Origin: WRAV01 sp050950205
GTDB taxonomy: Bacteria; Bacillota; Clostridia; Oscillospirales; Ruminococcaceae
Direction: 5' to 3'
DNA: 64,000 nt
Assembly: GCA_050950205.1 (NCBI GenBank)
Contig: JBMNHF010000015.1
Coordinates: 75,142-139,141 of the forward strand
This document shows, piece after piece, positions 32,500-40,844 of the stretch. Under the pieces are notes generated by a model. It worked only from the letters and a program-made list of their open reading frames with translations. It ran no database searches and was not told the DNA's origin. Numbering within the stretch: the first letter of the stretch is position 1; each line of letters starts with the position of its first letter. Made by a program: the position numbers and the translations under genes.

Positions 32500-34188
32500 T
32501 TATTCGCTCCTCAAAAAAGTAAAGGAATTGACGTGGAAGATACCCAGATCCGTCACCCGAATTTCCGGTAAAACGGGAAGCGCTAAAAAGCTTAATGTCA
32601 CCAGAGGATCCACATCCCGGGGGATACCGGCTTGGTGGAGCTGTTCCAGCATTTGCTCCAGCTGAGGCAAAAACTCCTCCGCCGGCTGGTGAGTCATCAG
32701 TCCGTAGGCAGGCAGCGGCAGGGAGGCAGTTACCTCACCCTTTTGCACCAGAGCCACACCGCCCTGCATCCTTTCCAGTTCCCGGATGGCCAGCAGCATA
32801 TCCTGGTCATTGGTGCCGGCTACAATCAGGTTGTGAGAGTCATGGCCCACTGTGGTGGCAACGGCACCGCCCCGCAGACCGTAGCCTGCCAATAATCCCA
32901 CCCCCACATTTCCTGTGGCGTGATGCCGCTCCAACACGGCCAGTTTGCAAAGCTGACCCTGCTCCAGTTGGTTTAACGCCTCTGCCCGGGCTAAAAGCAG
33001 CTGGCGGGTGACAATCTCTCCACCCAGCACCTCCACGACCGGAAAAGGATCCAAAGAGGGCAGAGTCAGATCTTTTTGCTGGACAGGGGCCAGATTTACC
33101 GACTTAGGAAAAGAGTGAGCCCCAGCATTGGTCGCCACGTTATCCGGGTCGACGACAACTCCGTCCTTATAAACAGCCAAAACCGAGACTTCTTCCAGAT
33201 TGTCCAGTACCACCAAATCGGCGCGGTATCCGGGAGCGATGGCTCCCAAATCGAAAAGCCGGAAGATTTGAGCCGCATTGATGGTTGCCATACGGTAGGC
33301 TTCTGCCAAGGGCATGCCCAAGGCGATGGCTTTGCGCAGACAGTGGCGGATGCTGCCTTCCCGGCGCAGGTCGGCCAGATGCTTGTCGTCGGAACAGAAG
33401 GCGGCAAAGCGGGGGGAGATTCCCAGCTGGATGATACCCGACACAATCGCCTCCAAATTGCGGGAAGCACTGCCCTCCCGCACCAATACAGCCTGGCCTA
33501 ACCTCAGCTTTTCCAGCGCCTCGGCAAAGGTGGTGCTCTCGTGATCGTTGCAAATCCCGGCTGCAATGTAAGCACAAAGCTCCCGGACGGTTAGGTTGGG
33601 AGCATGACCGTCAATCACCCTTCCCCGAGCCATAATCAGCTTTTCCAATGTATCGGGTTGGCAGTTTATCACTCCGGGGTAGTCCATCATCTCACCCAGC
33701 CCCAGCACTCTGCTTTCTTGCAAAAGAGGAGCTAGATCCTTGGCGGAAAGGACAGCCCCCGCATGTTCAAAGGGAGTGGAGGGAACACAGGAGGGAAGCT
33801 GCACATAGTAGTTGATGGGGAGAGCTTTGGTAGATTCCAGCATATAGCGAATACCGGAAATCCCCGCCACATTGGCTACCTCATGAGGATCGGTGATCAG
33901 GGTGGTAACTCCGTGGCGCAGCTCTTCGGCGCAGTAACAAGAGGGGGTTACCATAGAGGATTCCACATGGCAATGTGCGTTAATAAATCCGGGCACCAGA
34001 TAACGCCCGGAAAGCTCTAATACTTCGGCGGCATCGCTGTAGTTTCCAAGGGCGGCAATTCGCCCGTCGGCAATGGCCACATCCGTTTTGATCACCTCGC
34101 CGGTAAACACATGGAATACCCGGGAGTTTTTTATAATAAGATCTGCAGGCTCTTTGCCTGCCGCCACCCGGATTAGCCTTTCATTCAT
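32500..34188 (-). CDS. ade: adenine deaminase
   Basis: Converts adenine to hypoxanthine for purine salvage. It belongs to the amidohydrolase superfamily with a binuclear metal site: FINAHCHVESSMV and DPHEVANVAG near residues 60-100, and a later FCSDDKHLAD motif. At 562 residues it matches the AdeC family. The ATG at 34188 (MNERLIRVAAG) has AAAGGCGG 9 nt upstream; in-frame upstream ATGs are disregarded. No purine operon partners are adjacent. Confidence 0.95.
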   Translation of the reverse strand: MNERLIRVAAGKEPADLIIKNSRVFHVFTGEVIKTDVAIADGRIAALGNYSDAAEVLELSGRYLVPGFINAHCHVESSMVTPSCYCAEELRHGVTTLITDPHEVANVAGISGIRYMLESTKALPINYYVQLPSCVPSTPFEHAGAVLSAKDLAPLLQESRVLGLGEMMDYPGVINCQPDTLEKLIMARGRVIDGHAPNLTVRELCAYIAAGICNDHESTTFAEALEKLRLGQAVLVREGSASRNLEAIVSGIIQLGISPRFAAFCSDDKHLADLRREGSIRHCLRKAIALGMPLAEAYRMATINAAQIFRLFDLGAIAPGYRADLVVLDNLEEVSVLAVYKDGVVVDPDNVATNAGAHSFPKSVNLAPVQQKDLTLPSLDPFPVVEVLGGEIVTRQLLLARAEALNQLEQGQLCKLAVLERHHATGNVGVGLLAGYGLRGGAVATTVGHDSHNLIVAGTNDQDMLLAIRELERMQGGVALVQKGEVTASLPLPAYGLMTHQPAEEFLPQLEQMLEQLHQAGIPRDVDPLVTLSFLALPVLPEIRVTDLGIFHVNSFTFLRSE

Positions 34189-34330
34189 TTGACCCATCCG
34201 CCTTTCGATCACGCAAGAAATGTATTTTAGACATCTTATCACAATATCGTTGGGGAAAGCAATTGTTTGCTGCAAAAGAGGAAGAACTTAATAGGAGAAA
34301 AGATTTTGGGAAAAAATATCTGTTTTGAGG

Positions 34331-34359
34331 TTGACAAGGCGGTAGGCAGATGCTATAAT
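34331..34359 (+). promoter_or_regulatory. consensus promoter of the tRNA pair
   Basis: TTGACA and TATAAT with a 17-nt spacer, a perfect consensus, 12 nt before the tRNA-Thr. Confidence 0.92.
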
Positions 34360-34371
34360 GTATTTCGCCGC

Positions 34372-34447
34372 GCTGGTGTAGCTCAGTTGGTAGAGCAGCT
34401 GATTTGTAATCAGCAGGTCGGGGGTTCGAGTCCGTCCACCAGCTCCA
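34372..34447 (+). tRNA. tRNA-Thr (anticodon TGT)
   Basis: A 76-nt cloverleaf with acceptor GCTGGTG/CACCAGC, anticodon loop TTTGTAA, T arm GGGTTCGAGTCC and an encoded CCA. Confidence 0.96.
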
Positions 34448-34486
34448 ACGCTGGGTCAAGCATAGCGGACTTGTACCAGAGTTTAT

Positions 34487-34571
34487 GGGAGATTTCCCGA
34501 GTGGCCAAAGGGGGCAGACTGTAAATCTGTTGGCAGTGCCTTCGGTGGTTCGAATCCACCATCTCCCACCA
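34487..34571 (+). tRNA. tRNA-Tyr (anticodon GTA)
   Basis: An 85-nt class II cloverleaf with acceptor GGGAGAT/ATCTCCC, anticodon loop CTGTAAA, a long variable arm and an encoded CCA. It lies 39 bp after tRNA-Thr and probably shares its promoter. Confidence 0.96.
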
Positions 34572-34583
34572 AATAATAAAGAT

Positions 34584-35267
34584 CCCCCGGCTTAGCCGGG
34601 GGTATTTCATATGCGGGCAAAGCCCTATGTTACTAGCGGCGTCTAAAGACGCTTTTTGCGATCTGGCAGTTGCGAGGGGATTGCTACCAGCTACCCGTTA
34701 AACGGGTCTTGATATTCTTTTAGTGTCATCTGATCGTGGATTTGATCTTCCTTCAATTGGTTCTGGATATACTCTGCAATTTTCTTTGCATTCTTGCCAG
34801 CAGTATCCACATAGTATCCCCTACACCAAAAGCTGCGGTTGCCATAGCGATACTTCAAGTTCCCATGTCTTTCGTGGATTATCAGGCTGCTTTTGCCTTT
34901 CAGAAATCCTACAAAGCCGGACACACTCATTTTGGGTGGTATCTCAACCAGCATATGGATATGATCGGGACACACCTCTGCTTCTAAAATATTCACTTGC
35001 TTCCAATCGCAAAGCTCTCTGAGTATTTTTCCTATTTCCGCCTTTCGATCCCCATAGAATATTTTTCTACGGTACTTTGGTGCAAATACGATATGATATT
35101 TGCAATTCCATTTCGTATGAGATAGACTATTTGTGTCGTTCATCTTGAATGACCTCCTTTTGATTGATCGATGCAGTGGCCAGACCGCATCTTTACTATA
35201 TCAAAAGGAGTTTTTTTATCATATGGAACGCTAAAGCTTTTTTAGAACTCCCCGGCACAGCCGGGGG
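34584..35267 (-). mobile_element. IS200-type element (tnpA only)
   Basis: A single Y1-transposase gene is flanked by two near-identical hairpins, CCCCCGGC-TTA-GCCGGGGG at 34584-34602 and CCCCGGC-ACA-GCCGGGG at 35250-35266. A further GCGTC/GACGC hairpin lies near 34639-34652. Hairpin ends instead of inverted repeats are typical of the IS200/IS605 family. No tnpB is present. Exact ends are uncertain, and the left hairpin may double as terminator of the tRNAs. Confidence 0.7.
34691..35143 (-). CDS. tnpA: IS200/IS605-family transposase TnpA
   Basis: A 150-residue HUH single-strand transposase. The KYHIVFAPKYRRK start, the HUH pair in PDHIHMLVEIPP and the catalytic Tyr in RGYYVDTAGKN are all present, so it appears active. 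A strong AAAGGAGGT site precedes the ATG. No tnpB or omega-RNA region was recognised next to it. Confidence 0.95.
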   Translation of the reverse strand: MNDTNSLSHTKWNCKYHIVFAPKYRRKIFYGDRKAEIGKILRELCDWKQVNILEAEVCPDHIHMLVEIPPKMSVSGFVGFLKGKSSLIIHERHGNLKYRYGNRSFWCRGYYVDTAGKNAKKIAEYIQNQLKEDQIHDQMTLKEYQDPFNG

Positions 35268-35285
35268 TTTTCAAACACAATAATG

Positions 35286-35332
35286 TTTATACTACAAGAA
35301 GCCTATGGTTTATAGGCTTCTTGTAGTATAAA
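35286..35332. repeat. 21-bp perfect inverted repeat
   Basis: 35286-35306 pairs perfectly with 35312-35332 around a 5-nt loop. It lies 20 bp beyond the IS200 right hairpin. It could be a terminator or a remnant palindrome used as insertion target. The remaining 180 bp to the next gene shows nothing else that I can support. Confidence 0.75.
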
Positions 35333-35513
35333 GCTATATCCTCGCAACAAATGCTCTCACAAGTCTTAGCAGATGCAAACATCTCTAAGGCGTATGTTTG
35401 GTCCCTGCTGTCAGCAGCCAGACTGTGGGGGCTTATTTTTTTGTAATTTAGCAGGGCAGAAGCGTTGCAAACCGGAACATTCGGCAGAATTAACACCATA
35501 GGGAGGCAATAGG

Positions 35514-38090
35514 ATGTTAAAAAAAATAAGGGGTTTGTTTGACTCAGCCGCCAAGATGGAACAGCTATGGATGCTTTCCGGGGATGATTTACGCTTTATT
35601 TTTACCGGCGAAGTCGAATTTCCGGATACCAGCCAAAAAGAGCACCGGATGGATAAAGGCCAAAGGGAAGGAATTCTGTGCTGCTTATATAATTTAGTCT
35701 ACCAGCTGGATTTGAGAATGTCTCTGAAAGATATCCAGATGTTTGTTAGCGTCTATGGCAACAATCTCAGGACATTAATAGAGCAAAAAAGGCTTTATAG
35801 CAATAAGAATCAATTATTTATTAACCCTAGTGAGCAAAAGCTGGTTGCTTATTTCATCAAGAACATTATGTGTCATCCGGACCACAATATCACAACGATT
35901 GCTGATAAAAGAAAACAGTATGAGCATCTAAAAGAAATCAGAAGATGGGCGTCTATGGTGTATTCCGCCATCTTGAATCAGGCGTTGCAGCCCAACCCTC
36001 AATACTACAAGATTGAGGCCTATATTGACCCAACATGTATTGCGCGCATTGTTTTGGTGGAAGAAGACAGCGCAAAAAAGAAAATACCTGTCACATGGGT
36101 GCCCATTACAGTCGATGAGATACCTGCCAAGCTGGATGAAATTATGAAAAAGCGCGCAGCAATCCACCAGCCCAGCTCAAAAGAAAACAGCTTGGAAGAG
36201 ACATACAGACAAGATTATATCAAGGCTCAAGAATACGCAACCCAGGGAAAATATAAGCAAGCAAAAAAGCTGTTGAAAAGAATCATCAGCAGCACAGAAG
36301 TTTACGATTTTACCAGTGGTGCCTATGTCACACTGGCGAATATTAAAATTAACAATGGAGAAAAGTCCAAAAAGAACAAGATTGAGTCTCTATTAAACAA
36401 GGCCTTGGAAATTAATCCCGACAATAGGGTAGCTCCGGCAGTTTTGGTGACGCTGTATCTTTTTAGCGGGGATTTTGGCCAGGCACAAAAGTGGTTGCAT
36501 CAATGTCAGCAGCATGAAACCACCAAAGAGATTTTAGAGCGAAATATGGAAGAGCTCAATCAGTTTTTTCAATATATGCTGTTGCCCGGCCAGCCAATGG
36601 ATCTTGTGAATCAAGATGATGTTATGGGCTTTTTTACAGATGCCTTGGCTCTTTTTCCCCATAATATTTTCATTCGGCTCAATGCCGCAAAATTGTATGC
36701 CAATCGGGAAGAAGAGTACTTGTTAAAAGCCTACGACCTTTGTAAGTCGGTCATAAACGACGCACCGGAATTTTTTTACTCTTACCAAATGATCGGCGAT
36801 TTATGTGGAGCAGGGTATTTGGAACGGTATAAGGAGCAAGAGGAATATTACCTTAAAGCTCTAGACCTATTGGATAAAAGCTATGGGCAAAACTCCGAAC
36901 TGGCTCAGGAAATGCAAGAAGCTCGCTTTCTGTTGGAAGGAAACTTAATATCCTGTTGGCTAAGTCTTGAGAAGTACGAAAAGGTGCTTCCTCTCACAGC
37001 CAAACGAATCGAAGAAAACCCCAACAACACCGATCTTCACAATCGTGCTGTGGCTTTGTACCATCTGGGGAGATATCAAGAATCCATTGCTTATTGCCAG
37101 CGAGAGCTTTTTGTGGGAGAGGATGAATCCACCTATATTTTATTGGGCAGAAACTTTTACGCCCTCAACAATTTTGCAAAGGCCGTTATGGCTTTGCGAA
37201 AAGCACTGGCCTTTATTGATCAGGAGAAACTTTCTGTCCTCTACCAAGATGAAAATAATCGGAACCTTCTTTCCTTTACCAAAAAGAGCTGGAACCATAA
37301 AAAGCTCAAGGAAATATACACGTTGCTTTTTATCAGCTATTACCGTCAAAAGGAATATCTCAATGCCAAAGCAATCTGGCAACTTGCACATCAAAACTAT
37401 GGTCAGGATGACACCATAAAAGCATGGGGGCACACCATCGACGCCATGTTGGAGGCACAAAATCAGTTAGCCCTTGCCCATAAACAGTGCGAAAAAATTA
37501 AACAGGAGCTGCTCAAGGAAAAGCAGGAGCAAGCTGCCAAGCAGCAGGTTATTAGAAAATGGGCCCTTGAACTGATGAAAATTCAAAGAGAAGAGCCAAT
37601 GGACGAGGAGATAGACGACCGGTACTGGGATGCGTTTGAAAAGCAAATCAACCGCATTATTACAAAAATGAGATTGGAGATAGACGATAGGCAAGATTAT
37701 GAATACAGAAAAAAGACCTTTGCCCAGAACTATCCCCAATTATCCCAAAAATCCATTGAGTTTTTGGCGACTGCTGAGTATCTATTTCAGTATCACAAAA
37801 ACAATACCATAGATTTTGCGCCCATTATGGTTGAATTTTGCAAGGTTATTGAAAATGAGCTGCGCATCCTGTTGCGGCAAAACAATTTAACCTTGGGGCA
37901 AGCCATTTTCCATATCGAACAATTCAGTGTATCCCTCTTGGTAAAAGAACTGCCCAGGTTAAAGGAAATTTATCTTTCCCGGAATGGCAGTGCCCATACC
38001 GGGGGTTCCACCAAAGAAAAAGTGGAGCGGATTCGGGAGTTGTTAATCGGTTCCCATAGCGTTTTGGATACCATCTGCAAATTAAAGTAA
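35514..38090 (+). CDS. TPR-repeat protein with HEPN-like C-terminal domain
   Basis: An 858-residue soluble protein. The first 220 residues are unassigned. Residues about 235-640 form TPR-like helical pairs (YATQGKYKQAKKLLKRI, LLNKALEINPDN, AVALYHLGRYQESIAYCQRE). A coiled coil follows (about 645-690, KQELLKEKQEQAAKQQ). The C-terminus (about 740-858) resembles a HEPN domain: LATAEYLFQYHKNNTIDFAP, CKVIENELRILL, and the R-N-x-x-x-H-type motif RNGSAH (R823 to H828), the putative RNase residues. AT-richer than its surroundings. GGGAGGCAATAGG precedes the ATG. The next gene starts 10 bp downstream. The HEPN call rests on motif recognition only. Confidence 0.65.
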   Translation: MLKKIRGLFDSAAKMEQLWMLSGDDLRFIFTGEVEFPDTSQKEHRMDKGQREGILCCLYNLVYQLDLRMSLKDIQMFVSVYGNNLRTLIEQKRLYSNKNQLFINPSEQKLVAYFIKNIMCHPDHNITTIADKRKQYEHLKEIRRWASMVYSAILNQALQPNPQYYKIEAYIDPTCIARIVLVEEDSAKKKIPVTWVPITVDEIPAKLDEIMKKRAAIHQPSSKENSLEETYRQDYIKAQEYATQGKYKQAKKLLKRIISSTEVYDFTSGAYVTLANIKINNGEKSKKNKIESLLNKALEINPDNRVAPAVLVTLYLFSGDFGQAQKWLHQCQQHETTKEILERNMEELNQFFQYMLLPGQPMDLVNQDDVMGFFTDALALFPHNIFIRLNAAKLYANREEEYLLKAYDLCKSVINDAPEFFYSYQMIGDLCGAGYLERYKEQEEYYLKALDLLDKSYGQNSELAQEMQEARFLLEGNLISCWLSLEKYEKVLPLTAKRIEENPNNTDLHNRAVALYHLGRYQESIAYCQRELFVGEDESTYILLGRNFYALNNFAKAVMALRKALAFIDQEKLSVLYQDENNRNLLSFTKKSWNHKKLKEIYTLLFISYYRQKEYLNAKAIWQLAHQNYGQDDTIKAWGHTIDAMLEAQNQLALAHKQCEKIKQELLKEKQEQAAKQQVIRKWALELMKIQREEPMDEEIDDRYWDAFEKQINRIITKMRLEIDDRQDYEYRKKTFAQNYPQLSQKSIEFLATAEYLFQYHKNNTIDFAPIMVEFCKVIENELRILLRQNNLTLGQAIFHIEQFSVSLLVKELPRLKEIYLSRNGSAHTGGSTKEKVERIRELLIGSHSVLDTICKLK

Positions 38091-38100
38091 AGGAGATGGA

Positions 38101-38859
38101 GTGTTGTACTACTGCCTTACCGATCATACGGCTGAGAATCAGAGTGTTTTGATCCAAACCGATATGGATAGCAAAACACTGCAGGACCATATTTTTTACA
38201 TACAGGCAAAAGTGCATCTCGAACTAAGCGATAATATTTTTTTGGATGGCGAAGACATGGCGTTTCTGCTGGAGAAGCACTTTGGCTGTGCCAGGCAAAG
38301 AGTGGTGGATCTTGGCAGGGGAATGGAAGAAATCGATTTGGTAAAGCTTTGGAACAACAATCTGGAACGTATGGACAGCATTGTTGCGGATCCCAAATTT
38401 AGCTGTACTTCTGTGGAACATGATCTTCTAAAAATGCTGGATAAGCATGCAGATAATTTTATGTTTATCGATGTATCTGCCAAACTGCCAAAATGGGCGG
38501 AGGATAGTTATATTGCTCCCTTAACCCTTCAGGTTACCCACAATGGAGTTCTAATTCAGGGTCTGGCCCTTGTAACCGAAGAAACTCGAAAGCAAATTCT
38601 CGCCTTTTATCCGGGAAGCAAGTTTTTCGATGAGGACAGTTTGTTTTTTCATTTCCATGACTTTCCCCCTTATCAGTATTCCTTTTCCTGGGATGGCAGG
38701 CGAGTTTCGGTGATGCAGGTGAAAGAATCCGATCATGCCGCTTCAGAAATCATAAAGCAAATGAACATAGGCTACTATCTGCATGCTTGCGATCTCAAGC
38801 TGCCGGTGAACAACTTAAGAGAACTGCAGATTCTGAAGAAAAAAATGAGGCTTGGTTAG
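38101..38859 (+). CDS. hypothetical partner of the TPR-HEPN protein
   Basis: A 252-residue soluble protein, unrecognised. It has no signal peptide or membrane helix. Visible stretches are an acidic N-terminal third, an aromatic FFHFHDFPPYQYSFSWDGRR block (about residues 181-200), and a basic C-terminus (ELQILKKKMRLG). The start is GTG at 38101 with AAAGGAGATG just before it, 10 bp after the preceding stop, so both genes form one operon. Base composition is similarly AT-rich. The pair lies between an IS200 element and an unrelated repeat protein, as expected for an acquired cassette. Confidence 0.7.
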   Translation: MLYYCLTDHTAENQSVLIQTDMDSKTLQDHIFYIQAKVHLELSDNIFLDGEDMAFLLEKHFGCARQRVVDLGRGMEEIDLVKLWNNNLERMDSIVADPKFSCTSVEHDLLKMLDKHADNFMFIDVSAKLPKWAEDSYIAPLTLQVTHNGVLIQGLALVTEETRKQILAFYPGSKFFDEDSLFFHFHDFPPYQYSFSWDGRRVSVMQVKESDHAASEIIKQMNIGYYLHACDLKLPVNNLRELQILKKKMRLG

Positions 38860-39042
38860 AAAGTCAAAAAAGACAGGTTCGCTGGCGCCCAAGTGTTAAA
38901 ATTATCCGCTTCTTTTCCAGCTTGAGCAGAGCCTAAACGTCAAAGGGTGGCCAAGCAGGTATTCACCCAAGACTGTTGACATGCATATATTGTGTTTGGA
39001 GACTGAACGGTTTCCAATCATAATAAATAAGGTGGAAGAGAA

Positions 39043-39597
39043 ATGAGTTACGAGTACGAGTACGAAAGAAACTATTCGTCCGAGTACGATAGGCACAGTG
39101 ATTATTACGACTATGACCATCAGGGTGAGTGGCGTGATGATTACGACTACGACCAAAAGGGCGAATGGTGCGATTGCGATAAGCGGGAATACGGCGATTA
39201 TGACAAGCAGGATTACAGGGACTACGACAAGCAGGATTACAGAGACTACGGTAAACAGGGTTACAGGGACTACGACAAACAGGATTACAGGGACTACGAC
39301 AAACAGGATTACAGGGACTACGACAAACAGGATTACAGGGATTACGGCAAACAAGATTACAGGGATTACGGCAAACAAGATTACAGGGATTATGACAAAC
39401 AGGATTGCAGAGAATGCGACAAGCAAGGTTATAAGGATTACGGCAAGAAAGATCACAAAGAATTCCTTGGTAAAAAAGTGACCGAGTGCAAATACTTCCG
39501 TTCCTGCAAGTGCAAATTCTATGAGCCGGAGAAGAAGAAGCCTTGCTGCCCCAAATGCGCTCAAAAATGCCGGCAATGCGGAAAGTTCCACGGCTAG
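39043..39597 (+). CDS. Tyr/Asp-rich repeat protein with Cys-rich tail
   Basis: A 184-residue low-complexity protein. Residues 54-141 are eleven copies of an 8-residue unit, consensus DKQDYRDY. The N-terminal 50 residues are rich in Tyr, Asp and Glu. The C-terminal 36 residues hold nine cysteines (SCKCKFYEPEKKKPCCPKC, then QKCRQCGK). There is no signal peptide. Composition suggests a spore-coat or other self-assembling, cross-linkable structural protein, but that is inference. GGTGGAAGAG precedes the ATG. Single gene. Confidence 0.75.
   Translation: MSYEYEYERNYSSEYDRHSDYYDYDHQGEWRDDYDYDQKGEWCDCDKREYGDYDKQDYRDYDKQDYRDYGKQGYRDYDKQDYRDYDKQDYRDYDKQDYRDYGKQDYRDYGKQDYRDYDKQDCRECDKQGYKDYGKKDHKEFLGKKVTECKYFRSCKCKFYEPEKKKPCCPKCAQKCRQCGKFHG
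39202..39465 (+). repeat. eleven 24-bp tandem repeats inside a gene
   Basis: A 24-bp unit (GACAAACAGGATTAC + AGGGACTAC and variants) is repeated in frame. The central copies are nearly identical in DNA, indicating recent expansion; outer copies have diverged. Confidence 0.9.
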
Positions 39598-39705
39598 TTG
39601 TCTTCTGAATTCTCCACGCCGTCTGGGATGACAGACGGCCTACATCCTATCACTCGTACCTTACACCTTATTATTATGGTTATAAAATGAACCCAATAAA
39701 ATTAG

Positions 39706-39741
39706 ACCCCACATCCAGCTATCTGCATGGATGTGGGGTTT
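39706..39741. terminator. terminator-like hairpin
   Basis: A perfect 12-bp stem (ACCCCACATCCA with TGGATGTGGGGT) lies about 110 bp after the repeat-protein gene. Only a short T run follows. Confidence 0.6.
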
Positions 39742-39842
39742 GTGCCGCCGGTGGCTGCCAGAAGAAATAGCAAAAGAGATGGTTTTATAATTTGCCGGAT
39801 TGGGAGAATACTAAACCATATCAAAACAAAGGAGTCAGAACG

Positions 39843-40703
39843 ATGCAGCCACAACCAAAAGATACCTTTCCGCCTCAACATCAAAACCGGCAGCCGGGAC
39901 GGGAAGCGGAGATGAATCCTCAGCCCCAGTACGATAATCCGGCTTATAAAGCCGGCGGAAAATTAACCGGAAAACGCGCTCTGATTACGGGAGGGGACAG
40001 CGGAATCGGTCGCGCCGTTGCAGTGGCCTTTGCCAAAGAGGGCGCGGATGTAGCCATTGTTCACCTGTGCGAAAACAGCGACGCCAAGCAAACCCAAGAG
40101 GCTGTAACCGCCCTTGGACGAAAGTGCATCACCATCTGCGCCGACCTGCGCAGGGAACAGGCAGCGGTAGATGCCGTCAACCAAGCTTGCAGCGACTTGG
40201 GAGGGCTGGATATTCTGGTCAACAATGCAGCGGTACAATACCCGCAAAACAGCATATTGGATATCTCACAGGAACAGCTGCTGCGCACCTTTGAGAGCAA
40301 CTTTTTCTCCTACTTTTATGTGACCAAGGCGGCACTTCCAAAACTTACATCGCAAGCTGCCATCATCAACACCGCTTCCGTTACTGCCTTTGAGGGGAAC
40401 CCCACGTTGATCGACTACTCCGCCACAAAAGGTGCCATTGTGGCCTTCACCCGCTCCATGGCCCTTTCTTTGGTAACCCAGGGTATTCGGGTGAATGCGG
40501 TGGCTCCCGGACCCGTTTGGACGCCGCTGATTGTGTCCAGCTTCTCGCCAGAAAAGGTGCAGACCTTTGGCTCTACCACCCCCATGCAGCGAGCCGCTCA
40601 GCCCTATGAGCTGGCCCCCATCTATGTATTTCTGGCCTGTGAGGATTCCTCCAATGTCAGCGGGCAGATTTTTCATGTCAACAGCGGTACCATCATTAAC
40701 TAA
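39843..40703 (+). CDS. short-chain dehydrogenase/reductase
   Basis: A 286-residue NAD(P)-dependent oxidoreductase. The Rossmann glycine motif is ALITGGDSGIGRAVA, NNAAVQYP follows, and the catalytic Ser-Tyr-Lys is in NTASVTAFEG and DYSATKGAIVAF. The unstructured N-terminus (about 40 residues, rich in Gln and Pro) is typical of the YhdF/YhxC general-stress SDR group. AAAGGAG precedes the ATG at 39843. Substrate unknown. Confidence 0.92.
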   Translation: MQPQPKDTFPPQHQNRQPGREAEMNPQPQYDNPAYKAGGKLTGKRALITGGDSGIGRAVAVAFAKEGADVAIVHLCENSDAKQTQEAVTALGRKCITICADLRREQAAVDAVNQACSDLGGLDILVNNAAVQYPQNSILDISQEQLLRTFESNFFSYFYVTKAALPKLTSQAAIINTASVTAFEGNPTLIDYSATKGAIVAFTRSMALSLVTQGIRVNAVAPGPVWTPLIVSSFSPEKVQTFGSTTPMQRAAQPYELAPIYVFLACEDSSNVSGQIFHVNSGTIIN

Positions 40704-40716
40704 AAGGCTATGGGCA

Positions 40717-40755
40717 AAAAAGGTGCAGGGTCAAGCTCTCTTTGCACCTTTTCTT
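40717..40755 (+). terminator. terminator of the SDR gene
   Basis: AAAAGGTGCA pairs with TGCACCTTTT around an AG-rich loop, followed by CTTT. Confidence 0.75.
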
Positions 40756-40844
40756 TATCCATAACTCGCGTCGTCCAGGCTTGCGAACACATTCCATTCT
40801 TTTGTATAGATTATACTATCAAATAATATGGAAGGTGGTTTGAC

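Noticed and set aside
34691..35143. TnpB or omega-RNA next to the IS200 transposase
   Set aside because: No tnpB frame is present; flanks are only hairpins and tRNAs, so no RNA-guided nuclease can be claimed.
35287..35499. 70-codon minus-strand frame
   Set aside because: Half of it is the perfect palindrome at 35286-35332. No ribosome binding site or similarity.
38902..39591. 229-residue hydrophobic minus-strand frame with VILFVVVPVILF repeats
   Set aside because: It is the antisense shadow of the 24-bp repeats of the Tyr/Asp-rich gene, which has a good ribosome binding site on the plus strand.
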